Source: Nonomuraea guangzhouensis (GTDB lineage: Bacteria; Actinomycetota; Actinomycetes; Streptosporangiales; Streptosporangiaceae). From it: 64,000 nucleotides of DNA. Below are positions 8,507-17,106 of the stretch, one piece after another; position 1 is the stretch's first letter; the number at the start of each line of letters is the position of its first letter. The DNA lies in contig NZ_JAHKRM010000040.1 in assembly GCF_019396345.1 (NCBI RefSeq), positions 56,086 to 120,085 of the forward strand, written 5' to 3'. The translations under genes and the position numbers were made by a program. The notes under the pieces were generated by a model that was not told the DNA's origin, did no database searches, and was given only the letters and a program-made list of their open reading frames with translations.

Positions 8507-9604
8507 ATGCCGGATCCGATAGAAGTGCGCAAGGTGCCGATCGAGAGTGTGACGGACGCCTCCGGCCTGGCGCGGCTGATCGACGACGGGGTGATCGAGG
8601 CGCGCCGGGTGCTCGCGGTGGTCGGCAAGACCGAGGGCAACGGCGGCGTGAACGACTACACCCGCATCCTGGCCGACCGGGCCTTCCGTGAGGTGCTCGC
8701 GGCCAAGGGGCATCCGGCGCCGGAGACCGTACCCCTGGTGTGGTCCGGGGGGACGGACGGCGTGCTCAGCCCGCACGCGACCGTGTTCGCCACCACCGAC
8801 CCGGCGCGCGCTCCCCAGTCGGACGAGCCGCGGGTGTCGGTCGGGGTCGCGATGAGCGAGGTGATCCTGCCGGAGGACATCGGCCGCCCGGCGATGGTGG
8901 AGAAGGTCGCCGCGGGAGTACGCGAGGCGATGAAGATCGCCGGCATCGACGACCCGCGCGACGTCCACTACGTGCAGACCAAGACGCCCCTGCTCACGCT
9001 GGCCACCATCACCGACGCCAAGAGCCGCGGCCAGGACACCGCCATCGAGGAGACCGGCCCCTCCATGGACCTGTCGAACTCCACCACCGCCCTCGGCATC
9101 GCCGTCGCCCTCGGCGAGATCGACATGCCGCGGGCCGACCAGATCCACAAGGACCTGTCCCTGTACTCCTCGGTGGCCTCGTGCTCGTCCGGGGTCGAGC
9201 TGGACCGGGCGCAGATCGTGCTGGTGGGCAACGTACGGGGCATCGGCGGGCGCTACCGCATCGGTCACGGCGTGATGCGCGACGCCCTGGACGCCGACGG
9301 CATCTGGGACGCGATCCGCGACTCCGGCCTTCCGCTCCCCGAACGGCCGCACCACAGCGACCTCGGCGACCGCCTGGTGAACGTCTTCATGAAGTGCGAG
9401 GCCGACCCGTCCGGCCGGGTCAGGGGGCGGCGCAACATCATGCTCGACGACTCCGACGTGCACTGGCACCGCCAGATCAAGGCCACGGTGGGGGGCGTCG
9501 CGGCGGCGGTCACGGGCGATCCGGCGGTGTTCGTCTCGGTCGCCGCCGTCCACCAGGGCCCGTCGGGCGGCGGCCCGGTCGCCGCCATCGCCGACCTGGG
9601 ATAG
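8507..9604 (+). CDS. Ring-opening amidohydrolase (cyanuric acid amidohydrolase/barbiturase family)
   Basis: A 365-residue protein of the AtzD/TrzD/barbiturase family, built from three repeated domains each giving a Ser-Lys pair. Visible family segments include VVGKTEGNGGVNDYTR (Lys), YSSVASCSSGVELDRAQI (Ser) and HQGPSGGGPVAAIA (last Ser and metal loop). These enzymes open the ring of cyanuric acid or barbiturate. Which substrate applies cannot be settled by eye, and no other s-triazine or pyrimidine catabolic genes lie nearby. ATG 8507 has AGGGG 6 bases upstream; GTG 8504 is the alternative start. It appears to be transcribed alone. Confidence 0.88.
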   Translation: MPDPIEVRKVPIESVTDASGLARLIDDGVIEARRVLAVVGKTEGNGGVNDYTRILADRAFREVLAAKGHPAPETVPLVWSGGTDGVLSPHATVFATTDPARAPQSDEPRVSVGVAMSEVILPEDIGRPAMVEKVAAGVREAMKIAGIDDPRDVHYVQTKTPLLTLATITDAKSRGQDTAIEETGPSMDLSNSTTALGIAVALGEIDMPRADQIHKDLSLYSSVASCSSGVELDRAQIVLVGNVRGIGGRYRIGHGVMRDALDADGIWDAIRDSGLPLPERPHHSDLGDRLVNVFMKCEADPSGRVRGRRNIMLDDSDVHWHRQIKATVGGVAAAVTGDPAVFVSVAAVHQGPSGGGPVAAIADLG

Positions 9605-9622
9605 CGGGTAATCTCGTGGGTT

Positions 9623-10150
9623 GTGCCCAGCATTCCGCAGCCACTCGACCCCGGCGACGACGGCACGGCCGCGCCGGCCGTGGCCGCCGCCCTGTCCTCC
9701 TACGAGCGAGGCGCGGCGGACGCCACCGACGTGCTGAACGCCCTGACCGGCGCCCGGCTCCTGGTCCCCGTGGTCGCCCTGCTGACCGAGTCCGAAGTTG
9801 GCGAGCACGGGCTGCGGCAGGAGAAGGAGAGCGAGATGGCGCTCCCCAAACTCGTCGGCAAGGACGGCAGGGAGGCGGTGCCGGCGTTCACCGGCGCCGA
9901 GTCCCTGGCCAGGTGGCGGCCCGACGCCCGGCCGATCCAGGCCGGCCTGCTCCAGGTCTGCCGGGCCGCCGCCGGTGAGCGGGTCGCGGCGGTCGTGGTG
10001 GACGTGGCGGGGCCGGTGCCGTTCGTGATCGAGGGCGAGGTGCTGGAAGCACTCGCCGCCGTCGAGTCCGGCAGGCTCGACCAGATCTCCGGCGCGACCG
10101 TGGCCCGCGTCGAGCCGGTACGCAAGCGCCGCTGGTTCTCCAGGAAGTAG
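9623..10150 (+). CDS. SseB-family protein
   Basis: A 175-residue soluble protein that fits the SseB N-terminal domain family: LLVPVVALLTE, then MALPKLVGKDGREAVPAFTGAESLARW, where the protein typically senses or binds a partner. Actinobacterial members have no proven role. The C-terminus ends in a basic tail (RKRRWFSRK). TAATCT at 9609-9614 stands 8 bases before the GTG, a leaderless layout. It lies directly upstream of the prepilin peptidase gene with a 9-base gap, so the two are likely co-transcribed. Confidence 0.75.
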   Translation: MPSIPQPLDPGDDGTAAPAVAAALSSYERGAADATDVLNALTGARLLVPVVALLTESEVGEHGLRQEKESEMALPKLVGKDGREAVPAFTGAESLARWRPDARPIQAGLLQVCRAAAGERVAAVVVDVAGPVPFVIEGEVLEALAAVESGRLDQISGATVARVEPVRKRRWFSRK

Positions 10151-10159
10151 GGTCGGCGG

Positions 10160-10795
10160 GTGGTAGCACTCGTGGCGCTGCTCGGCCTGATCGCCGGGCG
10201 CTACGTCAGGACGCTCGCCGACTGCTTCGTGGCCAACCCCTTCGACACCCGCGAAGAGGCCCACGCCGCCCTGGACGCCCTGGTGCGCACGAGGCCCGTG
10301 CCGCGCTGGCCGCCCATCGTCGAGGTGGCCACCGCCGCCGTCGCCGCGCTGGTCGCCTGGCGCGCGGGCCTGCCGTACGTCTACTTCGCCGTGATCGGTA
10401 CGGCCCTGGCGATCATCGACTGGCGGACCACGAGGCTGCCGGACGTCATCACCCTGCCGTCGTACTCGATCCTGGCCTTGACCCTGCTCCCCACGGGGGA
10501 GCTGTCCAGGGCGCTGCTGGGCGCGCTGGCGCTGGCCGCCGCGTACGCCGTGCTCTGGTTCGCCAGGCCGGAGGCGATGGGCCTGGGCGACGTCAAGCTC
10601 GCGGGGCTGATCGGCATGGCGGCCGCGGCGATGAGCTGGCAGGCGTGGGTCGTCGCGGCCGTCGGCGGTCAGCTGTTAGGCGCCCTGTACGCCATCGCGC
10701 TGCTCGTCGCCAAACGCGCCACTCGCGACACGCAGTTCCCTTTCGGCCCGTTCATGCTGCTCGGCGCGTTCACGGCGCTCTGTCTCGGCCAGTGA
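10160..10795 (+). CDS. A24-family prepilin peptidase (short form)
   Basis: A 211-residue membrane aspartyl protease of the type IV prepilin peptidase family. The two catalytic aspartates are visible: Asp87 in IIDWRTTRLPD and Asp144 in GLGDVKLAGL (GxGD motif). The N-terminal cytoplasmic methylase part with its CxxC pairs found in long PilD enzymes is missing, as in other actinobacterial short forms. It would cleave class III signal peptides of type IV/Tad-like pilins, but no pilin genes lie in the window. Its position just before aroC is consistent with common actinomycete gene order. Confidence 0.87.
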   Translation: MVALVALLGLIAGRYVRTLADCFVANPFDTREEAHAALDALVRTRPVPRWPPIVEVATAAVAALVAWRAGLPYVYFAVIGTALAIIDWRTTRLPDVITLPSYSILALTLLPTGELSRALLGALALAAAYAVLWFARPEAMGLGDVKLAGLIGMAAAAMSWQAWVVAAVGGQLLGALYAIALLVAKRATRDTQFPFGPFMLLGAFTALCLGQ

Positions 10796-10838
10796 ACACC
10801 GGACATCCCACTAGGCGGCACGTGGAAGACTTGTACGC

Positions 10839-12020
10839 ATGTTGCGCTGGTTGACTGCCGGAGAGTCCCACGGCCCCGAGCTCGTTGCCGTTCTGGAAGG
10901 CCTGCCGGCCGGGGTCGAGGTGACCACGGCCGCCATCGACGAGGCCCTGCGCCGCCGCCGGCTCGGCTATGGCCGCGGCGCCCGGATGAAGTTCGAGCAG
11001 GACCAGGTGACGATCGCCGGCGGCGTCCGGCACGGCCGCACCATGGGCAGCCCGATCGCCGTCCGCATCGGCAACACCGAGTGGCCCAAGTGGGAGAAGG
11101 TCATGTCGGCCGACCCGGTCGACCCGGCCGAGCTCGAAGGCCTGGCCAGAAACGCGCCCCGGTCCCGCCCCCGGCCTGGCCACGCCGACCTGGCCGGCAT
11201 GCAGAAGTACGGCTTCGACGACGCCCGCCAGGTCCTCGACCGGGCCAGCGCCCGCGAGACCGCGGCCCGCGTCGCGCTCGGCGAGGTCGCCAGGCGCTTC
11301 CTCAAGCAGGCGCTCGGCGTCGACATCGTCAGCCACGTGACCTCCATCGGCGGCGCCCAGACGCCCACCGAAGACCTGCCCGGTCCCAACGACCTGGAGC
11401 GCATCGACGCCGACCCCGTCAGGTGCGCCGACGCCGAGGGCAGCGCCGCGATGGTCGCCGTCATCGACCAGGCGCACAAGGACGGCGATACGCTCGGCGG
11501 CGTCGTCGAGGTGCTGGCCTACGGCCTGCCGCCGGGGCTCGGCAGCTACACCCACTGGGACCGCCGCCTGGACTCCCGGCTGGCCGGGGCGCTCATGGGC
11601 ATCCAGGCGATCAAGGGCGTGGCGGTCGGCGACGGCTTCGAGACCGCGCGCAGGCCGGGCTCGCGCGCCCACGACGAGATCGAATACACCGCCGCCGACG
11701 GCGTCAAGCGCATCACCAACCGCGCCGGCGGCGTCGAGGGCGGCATGACCAACGGCGAGATCCTGCGGGTCAGCGCCGCGATGAAGCCCATCTCGACCGT
11801 CCCGCGGGCGCTGGCCACGATCGACGTGCTGACCGGCGAGGCGGCCAAGGCGCACCACGAGCGTTCCGACGTCTGCGCGGTCCCGGCCGCGGGCATCGTG
11901 GCCGAGGCCATGGTCGCGCTGGTGCTGGCCGACGCGGCGCTCGAGAAGTTCGGGGGCGACTCCGTCGAGGAGGTCGCCCGCAACCTGTCCGGCTACCTGT
12001 CATCGATGGTGATCAAATGA
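10839..12020 (+). CDS. aroC: Chorismate synthase
   Basis: A 393-residue enzyme converting 5-enolpyruvylshikimate-3-phosphate to chorismate using reduced FMN, the last step of the shikimate pathway. It opens with LRWLTAGESHGPEL, the signature start of AroC, and contains MGSPIAVRIGN, RPGHADLAGMQKYG and SARETAARVALG. The ATG at 10839 gives this conserved N-terminus. It overlaps aroK by ATGA (12017-12020), so the two are translationally coupled. Confidence 0.97.
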   Translation: MLRWLTAGESHGPELVAVLEGLPAGVEVTTAAIDEALRRRRLGYGRGARMKFEQDQVTIAGGVRHGRTMGSPIAVRIGNTEWPKWEKVMSADPVDPAELEGLARNAPRSRPRPGHADLAGMQKYGFDDARQVLDRASARETAARVALGEVARRFLKQALGVDIVSHVTSIGGAQTPTEDLPGPNDLERIDADPVRCADAEGSAAMVAVIDQAHKDGDTLGGVVEVLAYGLPPGLGSYTHWDRRLDSRLAGALMGIQAIKGVAVGDGFETARRPGSRAHDEIEYTAADGVKRITNRAGGVEGGMTNGEILRVSAAMKPISTVPRALATIDVLTGEAAKAHHERSDVCAVPAAGIVAEAMVALVLADAALEKFGGDSVEEVARNLSGYLSSMVIK

Positions 12021-12517
12021 CCAAGGCCGTTCTCATCGGCCCGCCGGGGTCCGGCAAGACCACTCTCGGTCTCCTGCTCGCCGACCTGCTCGGCGTCTCC
12101 TTCCGCGACACCGACACCGACGTCGAGGCGGTCGCGGGCAAGCCCGTGGCCGACATCTTCATCGAAGACGGCGAGGCCCGCTTCCGCGAGCTCGAACTCC
12201 AGGCCGTACGCCAGGCACTGGCCGAGCACGACGGCGTGCTGTCCCTCGGCGGCGGCGCGGTGCTCAACGAGGAGGCGCAGGCGCTGCTGGCCGGCCACCC
12301 GGTCGTCTACCTCCAGGTAGGCCTGGCCGACGCGGTCCAGCGGGTGGGTCTGGCCTCCGCCCGGCCGCTGCTCGTGCTCAGCCCGCGCAGCCAGCTGAAG
12401 AAGCTCATGGAGGAGCGCCGCCCGATCTACGAGCGGCTCGCCGTCCTGACGGTCGTGACCGACAAGCGGGAGCCCGCCGAGCTGGCCGAAGAGATCATGA
12501 AGGGCCTCCAGTCATGA
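12017..12517 (+). CDS. aroK: Shikimate kinase
   Basis: A 166-residue P-loop kinase that phosphorylates shikimate at the 3-hydroxyl. Walker A GPPGSGKTT occupies residues 8-16. FRDTDTDVEA carries the shikimate- and Mg-binding aspartates, LSLGGGAVL the substrate-binding glycine loop, and the Arg-rich lid is RRPIYERLA. Length is normal. ATG overlaps the aroC stop and its own stop overlaps the aroB start, giving a tightly coupled aroCKB unit. Confidence 0.95.
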   Translation: MTKAVLIGPPGSGKTTLGLLLADLLGVSFRDTDTDVEAVAGKPVADIFIEDGEARFRELELQAVRQALAEHDGVLSLGGGAVLNEEAQALLAGHPVVYLQVGLADAVQRVGLASARPLLVLSPRSQLKKLMEERRPIYERLAVLTVVTDKREPAELAEEIMKGLQS

Positions 12518-13590
12518 CCGCGACCAGGATCTCCGTACGCGGTGACAGCCCGTACGAGGTGGTGATCGGCACCGGGGTGCTGCCGGAGCTGGCCGGGCTG
12601 TTCAAGCCGGGCGTACGCACGGTCGCGGTCATCCACCCGGCGGGCCTGCCCGAGCTGTCCCGCCCGGTCTGCGAGGCGCTGTCCGGCGCCGGATACGACG
12701 TGGTGGAGCTCCCTGTGCCCGACGGCGAGCGGGCCAAGTCGGTCGAGGTGGCCGCCGAGCTCTGGTCCGCCCTCGGCCGCTACGGCGTGACCCGCTCCGA
12801 CGCCGTCGTGGGCGTCGGCGGGGGAGCCACCACCGACCTGGCCGGGTTCATCGCCGCGACCTGGCTGCGTGGCGTCCAGGTGGTGCTGGTGCCGACGACG
12901 CTGCTGGCCATGGTCGACGCGGCGGTCGGCGGCAAGAACGGCATCGACACGCCCGAAGGCAAGAACCTCGTCGGCACCTTCCTGCCCCCGGCGGGCGTGC
13001 TGTGCGAGCTGGGCACGCTGTCGAGCATGCCGCGCGCCGACTATGTGGCCGGGCTCGCCGAGATCATCAAGGGCGGCTTCATCGCCGACCCGACCATCCT
13101 CATGCTGGTCGAGGACGACCCCGACGCCGCCGCGACGCCGGAGGGGCCGCACACTCGCGAGCTGATCGAGCGGAAGATCCAGATCAAGGCCGACGTCGTC
13201 GGCGCCGACCTGCGCGAGGCCGGGCTGCGCGAGATCCTCAACTACGGCCACACGCTCGCCCACGCGATCGAGCGGGCCGAGGACTACCACATGCGCCACG
13301 GCGAGGCCGTCGCCATCGGCATGGTGTTCGCCGCCGAGCTGTCGAGGCTCGACGGGCGCATCGGGCTCGACCTGGTCGAGCGCACCCGATCCATCCTCAC
13401 CTCGGTCGGGCTGCCCACCACCTACCGGGCCGACGCCTGGCCGCAACTACGCGACCACATGCGCCTCGACAAGAAGAACCGGGGCGCCAAGCAGCGCTTC
13501 GTCGTACTCGACGGCCTGGCCAAGCCGGGACGGCTGGAAGGCCCGTCCGAGGAGCTTCTGGAGGCGGCCTACCGGGCGGTCGCCCGATGA
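12514..13590 (+). CDS. aroB: 3-dehydroquinate synthase
   Basis: A 358-residue NAD- and metal-dependent enzyme making 3-dehydroquinate from DAHP. Family motifs are VVGVGGGATTDLAGFIAA (NAD loop), PTTLLAMVDAAVGGKNGID, LAEIIKGGF and the metal-site His motif NYGHTLAHAIE, with HGEAVAIGM following. It starts inside the last codons of aroK (ATGA overlap). Unlike several actinomycetes, aroQ and efp do not follow; the next gene is an SGNH hydrolase after a gap of about 90 bases. Confidence 0.97.
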   Translation: MTATRISVRGDSPYEVVIGTGVLPELAGLFKPGVRTVAVIHPAGLPELSRPVCEALSGAGYDVVELPVPDGERAKSVEVAAELWSALGRYGVTRSDAVVGVGGGATTDLAGFIAATWLRGVQVVLVPTTLLAMVDAAVGGKNGIDTPEGKNLVGTFLPPAGVLCELGTLSSMPRADYVAGLAEIIKGGFIADPTILMLVEDDPDAAATPEGPHTRELIERKIQIKADVVGADLREAGLREILNYGHTLAHAIERAEDYHMRHGEAVAIGMVFAAELSRLDGRIGLDLVERTRSILTSVGLPTTYRADAWPQLRDHMRLDKKNRGAKQRFVVLDGLAKPGRLEGPSEELLEAAYRAVAR

Positions 13591-13683
13591 CGTCCTTCGC
13601 TCGTGTCGGGGTGGCGCCGGGCGTGGCGGCCGGGTTGGCACTACAGTCGGATGTCCTAACGCACCAGAGATGAACAGCAGGTC

Positions 13684-14442
13684 ATGAGGCAATACGACTC
13701 ATTCGTCGCCCTTGGTGACAGCTTTACCGAAGGCCTGAACGACCCCGGCACCAACGGTCACTACCGTGGCTGGGCCGACCGGGTGGCCGAGCGGCTGGCG
13801 GCCGACAACCCGTCCTTCCGCTACGCGAACCTGGCCGTACGCGGCAGGCTGCTCGACCAGATCGTCACCGAGCAGGTGCCGATCGCCGTCGAGATGGCGC
13901 CCGACCTGGTCAGCCTGTGCGCGGGCGGCAACGACCTGCTCCGGCCGGGCAGCGACCCCGACCTGATGGCCAAGCGGCTCGCCCGCGCCGTGCGCGACCT
14001 GCGGGCCAGCGGCGCCGACGTGCTGCTGTTCACCGGTGTCGACCCGCGCGACACGCCGGTGATGCGGCGGCTGCGCGGCCGGTTCGCCATCTTCTACCTG
14101 CACATCCGCTCGATCGCCGACCTGTACGGCTGCCGGCTCGTCGACCAGTGGTCCATGCAGGGGCTGCGCGACTGGCGGGCGTGGAGCGAGGACCGGCTGC
14201 ACATGAACGAGGACGGGCACCGGCTGGTGGCCGCCCGGGTCCTGGACGTGCTGGGCGTGCCGTTCGACGACTGGCAGAAGGCGTGGCCCGAGCGCACCCT
14301 CGACCCCCGCGCCCGGCGTCGCGAGGACGCCCAGTGGATCCGTGAGCATCTGGTGCCGTGGGTGTCCCGCCGCCTACGCGGCGCCTCCTCGGGCGACGGC
14401 CTGGACCCGAAACGCCCCGACCTCACCCCGTGGACCCTCTGA
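13684..14442 (+). CDS. SGNH/GDSL-type esterase
   Basis: A 252-residue hydrolase with all four SGNH blocks: GDSF (Ser13), the block II Gly region, GGND (Asn83) and DRLHMNEDGH with Asp170 and His173. No signal peptide is visible, so it should act in the cytoplasm. The family cleaves esters of lipids, sugars or other small molecules; the substrate here is unknown. The ATG at 13684 is preceded by AGCAGG. It is the last gene before a long repeat-rich spacer. Confidence 0.85.
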   Translation: MRQYDSFVALGDSFTEGLNDPGTNGHYRGWADRVAERLAADNPSFRYANLAVRGRLLDQIVTEQVPIAVEMAPDLVSLCAGGNDLLRPGSDPDLMAKRLARAVRDLRASGADVLLFTGVDPRDTPVMRRLRGRFAIFYLHIRSIADLYGCRLVDQWSMQGLRDWRAWSEDRLHMNEDGHRLVAARVLDVLGVPFDDWQKAWPERTLDPRARRREDAQWIREHLVPWVSRRLRGASSGDGLDPKRPDLTPWTL

Positions 14443-14529
14443 CCGGCACCTCTCCGCTCTGAGCCGGCTCGCACCTCAGGCCCGCCCCAAGACGGACCTT
14501 GCGCAGTCAACCCACCCAGGCACCTGGCC

Positions 14530-14890
14530 CCACTGCGAGGACGGCCCACACCGAGAGGACGCCCGCCGAGAGGACGCCCCGCCGCGAGGGCGGGCCACCC
14601 CAGGGGTCACGCCGCTGGGGAGGGGCGCAGACGAGGCTGGGCCTCACCCAGAGGGGCCGCGCCGCAACGGCGGGTTGCGCGCGATTATGAGCCGCCGCGA
14701 AGTCGGGCCCCACCCCGCAGTCCGGCCACATCGGGCGGGCGGGCCACGCCGAGGGGCCGCCACGCCGCAAAGGCGGGCCACTTCCGGGGCCGCGCCGCAA
14801 CGGCGGGTCGCGCGCGATAACGAGCCGCCCCGAAGTCGGGCCACGCCCCGAAGACGGATCACCCCATGAGGGCGGGCCGCGCCCCGAAGG
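14530..14890. repeat. Imperfect GC-rich intergenic repeats
   Basis: The 452 bases between the convergent SGNH and helicase genes hold no convincing gene. They contain about eight degenerate copies of a 20-30 base element around CGCCGCAACGGCGGG or CGCCCCGAAGGCGGG, each able to form a small hairpin. In addition, an about 55-base block starting near 14657 is repeated near 14780 with few changes (shared CCGCAACGGCGGGT, then GCGCGCGAT, then GAAGTCGGGCC). It looks like a REP-type or decaying duplicated element. Confidence 0.6.
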
Positions 14891-14894
14891 CGGG

Positions 14895-16865
14895 TCAGTC
14901 TTCCGTTGACAGGCGTTTGAGGGCCGCTCTCGGGATCGCCGGGTCCGTGGTGCGCCAGAACGGGGGCAGGGAGCCCAGCAAAAAGCTGCTGTAGCGGGCG
15001 GTGGCCAGGCGCGGGTCGAGGACGGCGATGACGCCCTTGTCGTGCTGGGCACGCAGCAGCCGGCCGGCGCCCTGGGCGAGCAGCAGGGCGGCGTGGGTGG
15101 CGGCGACAGTCATGAAGCCGTTGCCGCCCTTGGCCGCCACGTGCCGCTGCCGGGCCGAGGTGAGCGGGTCGTCGGGGCGTGGGAACGGGACGCGGTCGAT
15201 GATGACCAGGCGCAGCGACGGGCCGGGGACGTCGACGCCCTGCCACAGCGACAGCGTGCCGAACAGACAGGTCGCCTCGTCCTCGGCGAACTGTTTGACC
15301 AGCAGCATCGTGGAGTCGTCGCCCTGGCAGAGCAGCGGCACGCCGAGCCGGTCGCGCAGCGCCTCGGTGGCGGCCTTGGCGGCCCGCATCGAGGAGAACA
15401 GGCCGAGCGTGCGCCCGCCCGCCGCCTCGATCAGCTCGGCGATCTCGTCGAGGTAGGCCTGGGGCAGCCCGTCACGGCCGGGCTGCGGCAGGTGCTTGGC
15501 GACGTACAGGATGCCCGCCCGTGGGTGGTCGAACGGCGAGCCGACGTCGATGCCCTGCCAGCCCTTGTCGCCCAGCCCCCACTGGCGGGCCAGGCCGTCG
15601 AAGGTGCCGCCGAGCGCCAGCGTGGCGGAGGTGAGGACCACCGTGCGGTCGCCGAAGAGCCGGTCGCGGAGCATGCCGCCGACGTTGAGCGGGGCCACCC
15701 GCAGCACGGGCGGGCGGCGGTCGGTGGCGCCTTCCAGCCAGACCACCTCGGCGCGGTCCTCCTCCGAGGCGTGGCCGTAGGCCTCCAGCATGCGCACCGC
15801 CGTGTCGTGCACCTCGTCGAGCGCGGTGAAGGCGGCCTTGCGCTGGCCTGCTTTGTCCGGATCGTCCTTGTCGCCGCCGCGTGGGCCGAGCGCCGAGACG
15901 CACCGCGCCGAGGTGTCGCGCAGCAGCGCCAGCGTGAGCCCGAGCACCTCGGGCAGCTCGTCGACGCGGCCGGGGGGAGCGGCGGCCAGCAGCGCCTTGA
16001 GGTCCTCGGCCGCCTCCATGAGCTGGTCGGCGATCGGCTGCTCGATGAGCCGGCCGACCCGGCGTACGGCGAGCGCCGCCGAGCTCTCCGACAGCTCGGC
16101 GGTCACCACCGAGGTCACCCGGTCGACCAGCTCGTGGGCCTCGTCGACGACCACCATGTCGTGCTCGGGCAGGACCGGGATGTCGCCCATCGCGTCGATC
16201 GCCAGCAGCGCGTGGTTGGTGACGACCACATCGACCTCGCCGGCCCGGCTCCTGGCCATCTCGGCGAAGCATTCGGCGCCGCTCGGGCAGCGGGTGGCCC
16301 CCAGGCATTCCTGGGCGCTCACCGAGAACTGCCGCCACGCCTGCTCGTTGACCCCGGGCACCAGCTCGTCGCGGTCGCCCGTCTCGGTCTCCTCGGCCCA
16401 TTCCTGGATGCGCTGGACCATCCGCCCCGTCGCGCCGACCTCGCGCGGCTCGAAGAGCTGGTCCTGCTCGTCGTCCTCGGGCCAGCCGGCCGTCGCCTTG
16501 TAGCGGCACAGGTAGTTGCGGCGGCCCTTGAGGATGGCGAACGTCGGCTCGTGCGGCAGCTCCTTGCCGAGCGCCTCGGCCAGCCTTGGCAGGTCGCGGT
16601 CCACGAGCTGGCGCTGGAGCGCGATCGTGGCCGTGGAGATGACCACCGGCTTGTCGGCCTCCATGGAGTGCCTGATCGACGGCACCAGATAGGCGAGCGA
16701 CTTGCCGGTGCCCGTGCCCGCCTGGACCGCCAGATGCTCCTCGTCGTCGATGGCCCGTTGCACGGCCTGCACCATCGTGATCTGGCCCCGTCGTTCGCTC
16801 CCGCCGAGAGCGTTGACCGCGATGCTGAGCAGTTCTTCGGCTGGGGGCAGATGGGAGTCCGGCAC
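14895..16865 (-). CDS. ATP-dependent DNA helicase, DinG/XPD-like with iron-sulfur domain
   Basis: A 656-residue superfamily 2 helicase. Walker A is GTGTGKS (50-56) and the DEAH box is 241-244 in VVVDEAHELVD. Four cysteines, Cys120, Cys187, Cys193 and Cys199, are placed as the 4Fe-4S ligands of XPD/DinG proteins. Late motifs GTLSLWQGVDVPG (V) and QGAGRLLR (VI) are present. It should unwind DNA 5' to 3' in repair or R-loop/G-quadruplex removal. The GTG at 16865 is chosen because TACCGT ends 8 bases upstream, a leaderless layout; longer in-frame starts add a low-complexity N-terminus. A small exonuclease domain as in Bacillus DinG is absent. Confidence 0.9.
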   Translation of the reverse strand: MPDSHLPPAEELLSIAVNALGGSERRGQITMVQAVQRAIDDEEHLAVQAGTGTGKSLAYLVPSIRHSMEADKPVVISTATIALQRQLVDRDLPRLAEALGKELPHEPTFAILKGRRNYLCRYKATAGWPEDDEQDQLFEPREVGATGRMVQRIQEWAEETETGDRDELVPGVNEQAWRQFSVSAQECLGATRCPSGAECFAEMARSRAGEVDVVVTNHALLAIDAMGDIPVLPEHDMVVVDEAHELVDRVTSVVTAELSESSAALAVRRVGRLIEQPIADQLMEAAEDLKALLAAAPPGRVDELPEVLGLTLALLRDTSARCVSALGPRGGDKDDPDKAGQRKAAFTALDEVHDTAVRMLEAYGHASEEDRAEVVWLEGATDRRPPVLRVAPLNVGGMLRDRLFGDRTVVLTSATLALGGTFDGLARQWGLGDKGWQGIDVGSPFDHPRAGILYVAKHLPQPGRDGLPQAYLDEIAELIEAAGGRTLGLFSSMRAAKAATEALRDRLGVPLLCQGDDSTMLLVKQFAEDEATCLFGTLSLWQGVDVPGPSLRLVIIDRVPFPRPDDPLTSARQRHVAAKGGNGFMTVAATHAALLLAQGAGRLLRAQHDKGVIAVLDPRLATARYSSFLLGSLPPFWRTTDPAIPRAALKRLSTED

Positions 16866-17058
16866 GGCAGTAAACGGTACCGGCAATCGGGGGTCGACGC
16901 GCCGAACGCGGTGTGATCGTGCGGACGCATCCCGGCGTTCCCGGTCGGCTCCCGTGGCTCGCGTGGCACACTGGACGATCGGAACTCCAACTGACTCCAA
17001 AGATCTACCATAGAAGGGGCCAGTGGGGTGCAAGCTTAGATGGGGAAAGCCGGTTCAG

Positions 17059-17064
17059 TAGGGT
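17059..17064 (+). promoter_or_regulatory. Candidate -10 box TAGGGT upstream of the Pro/Gln-rich protein gene
   Basis: TAGGGT lies about 43 bases before the ATG at 17107, in the 241-base divergent gap between the helicase gene and this gene. No good -35 is visible. The rest of the gap shows no clear gene or repeat. Confidence 0.3.
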
Positions 17065-17106
17065 TTGCCGGGGTTGAGTGGACGGATAAAGGCTGGTTAA
17101 AGCAGT

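Noticed and set aside
13587..13673. 28-codon ATG frame overlapping the aroB stop by ATGA
   Set aside because: The overlap looks like coupling, but the peptide has no recognisable features and lies in the promoter region of the SGNH gene.
15042..16916. Long open frame antisense to the helicase gene (and similar ones opposite the ABC exporter genes)
   Set aside because: High GC removes stop codons from antisense frames. Composition is His/Arg/Gly-rich with no motifs, while the opposite strand has clear helicase motifs.
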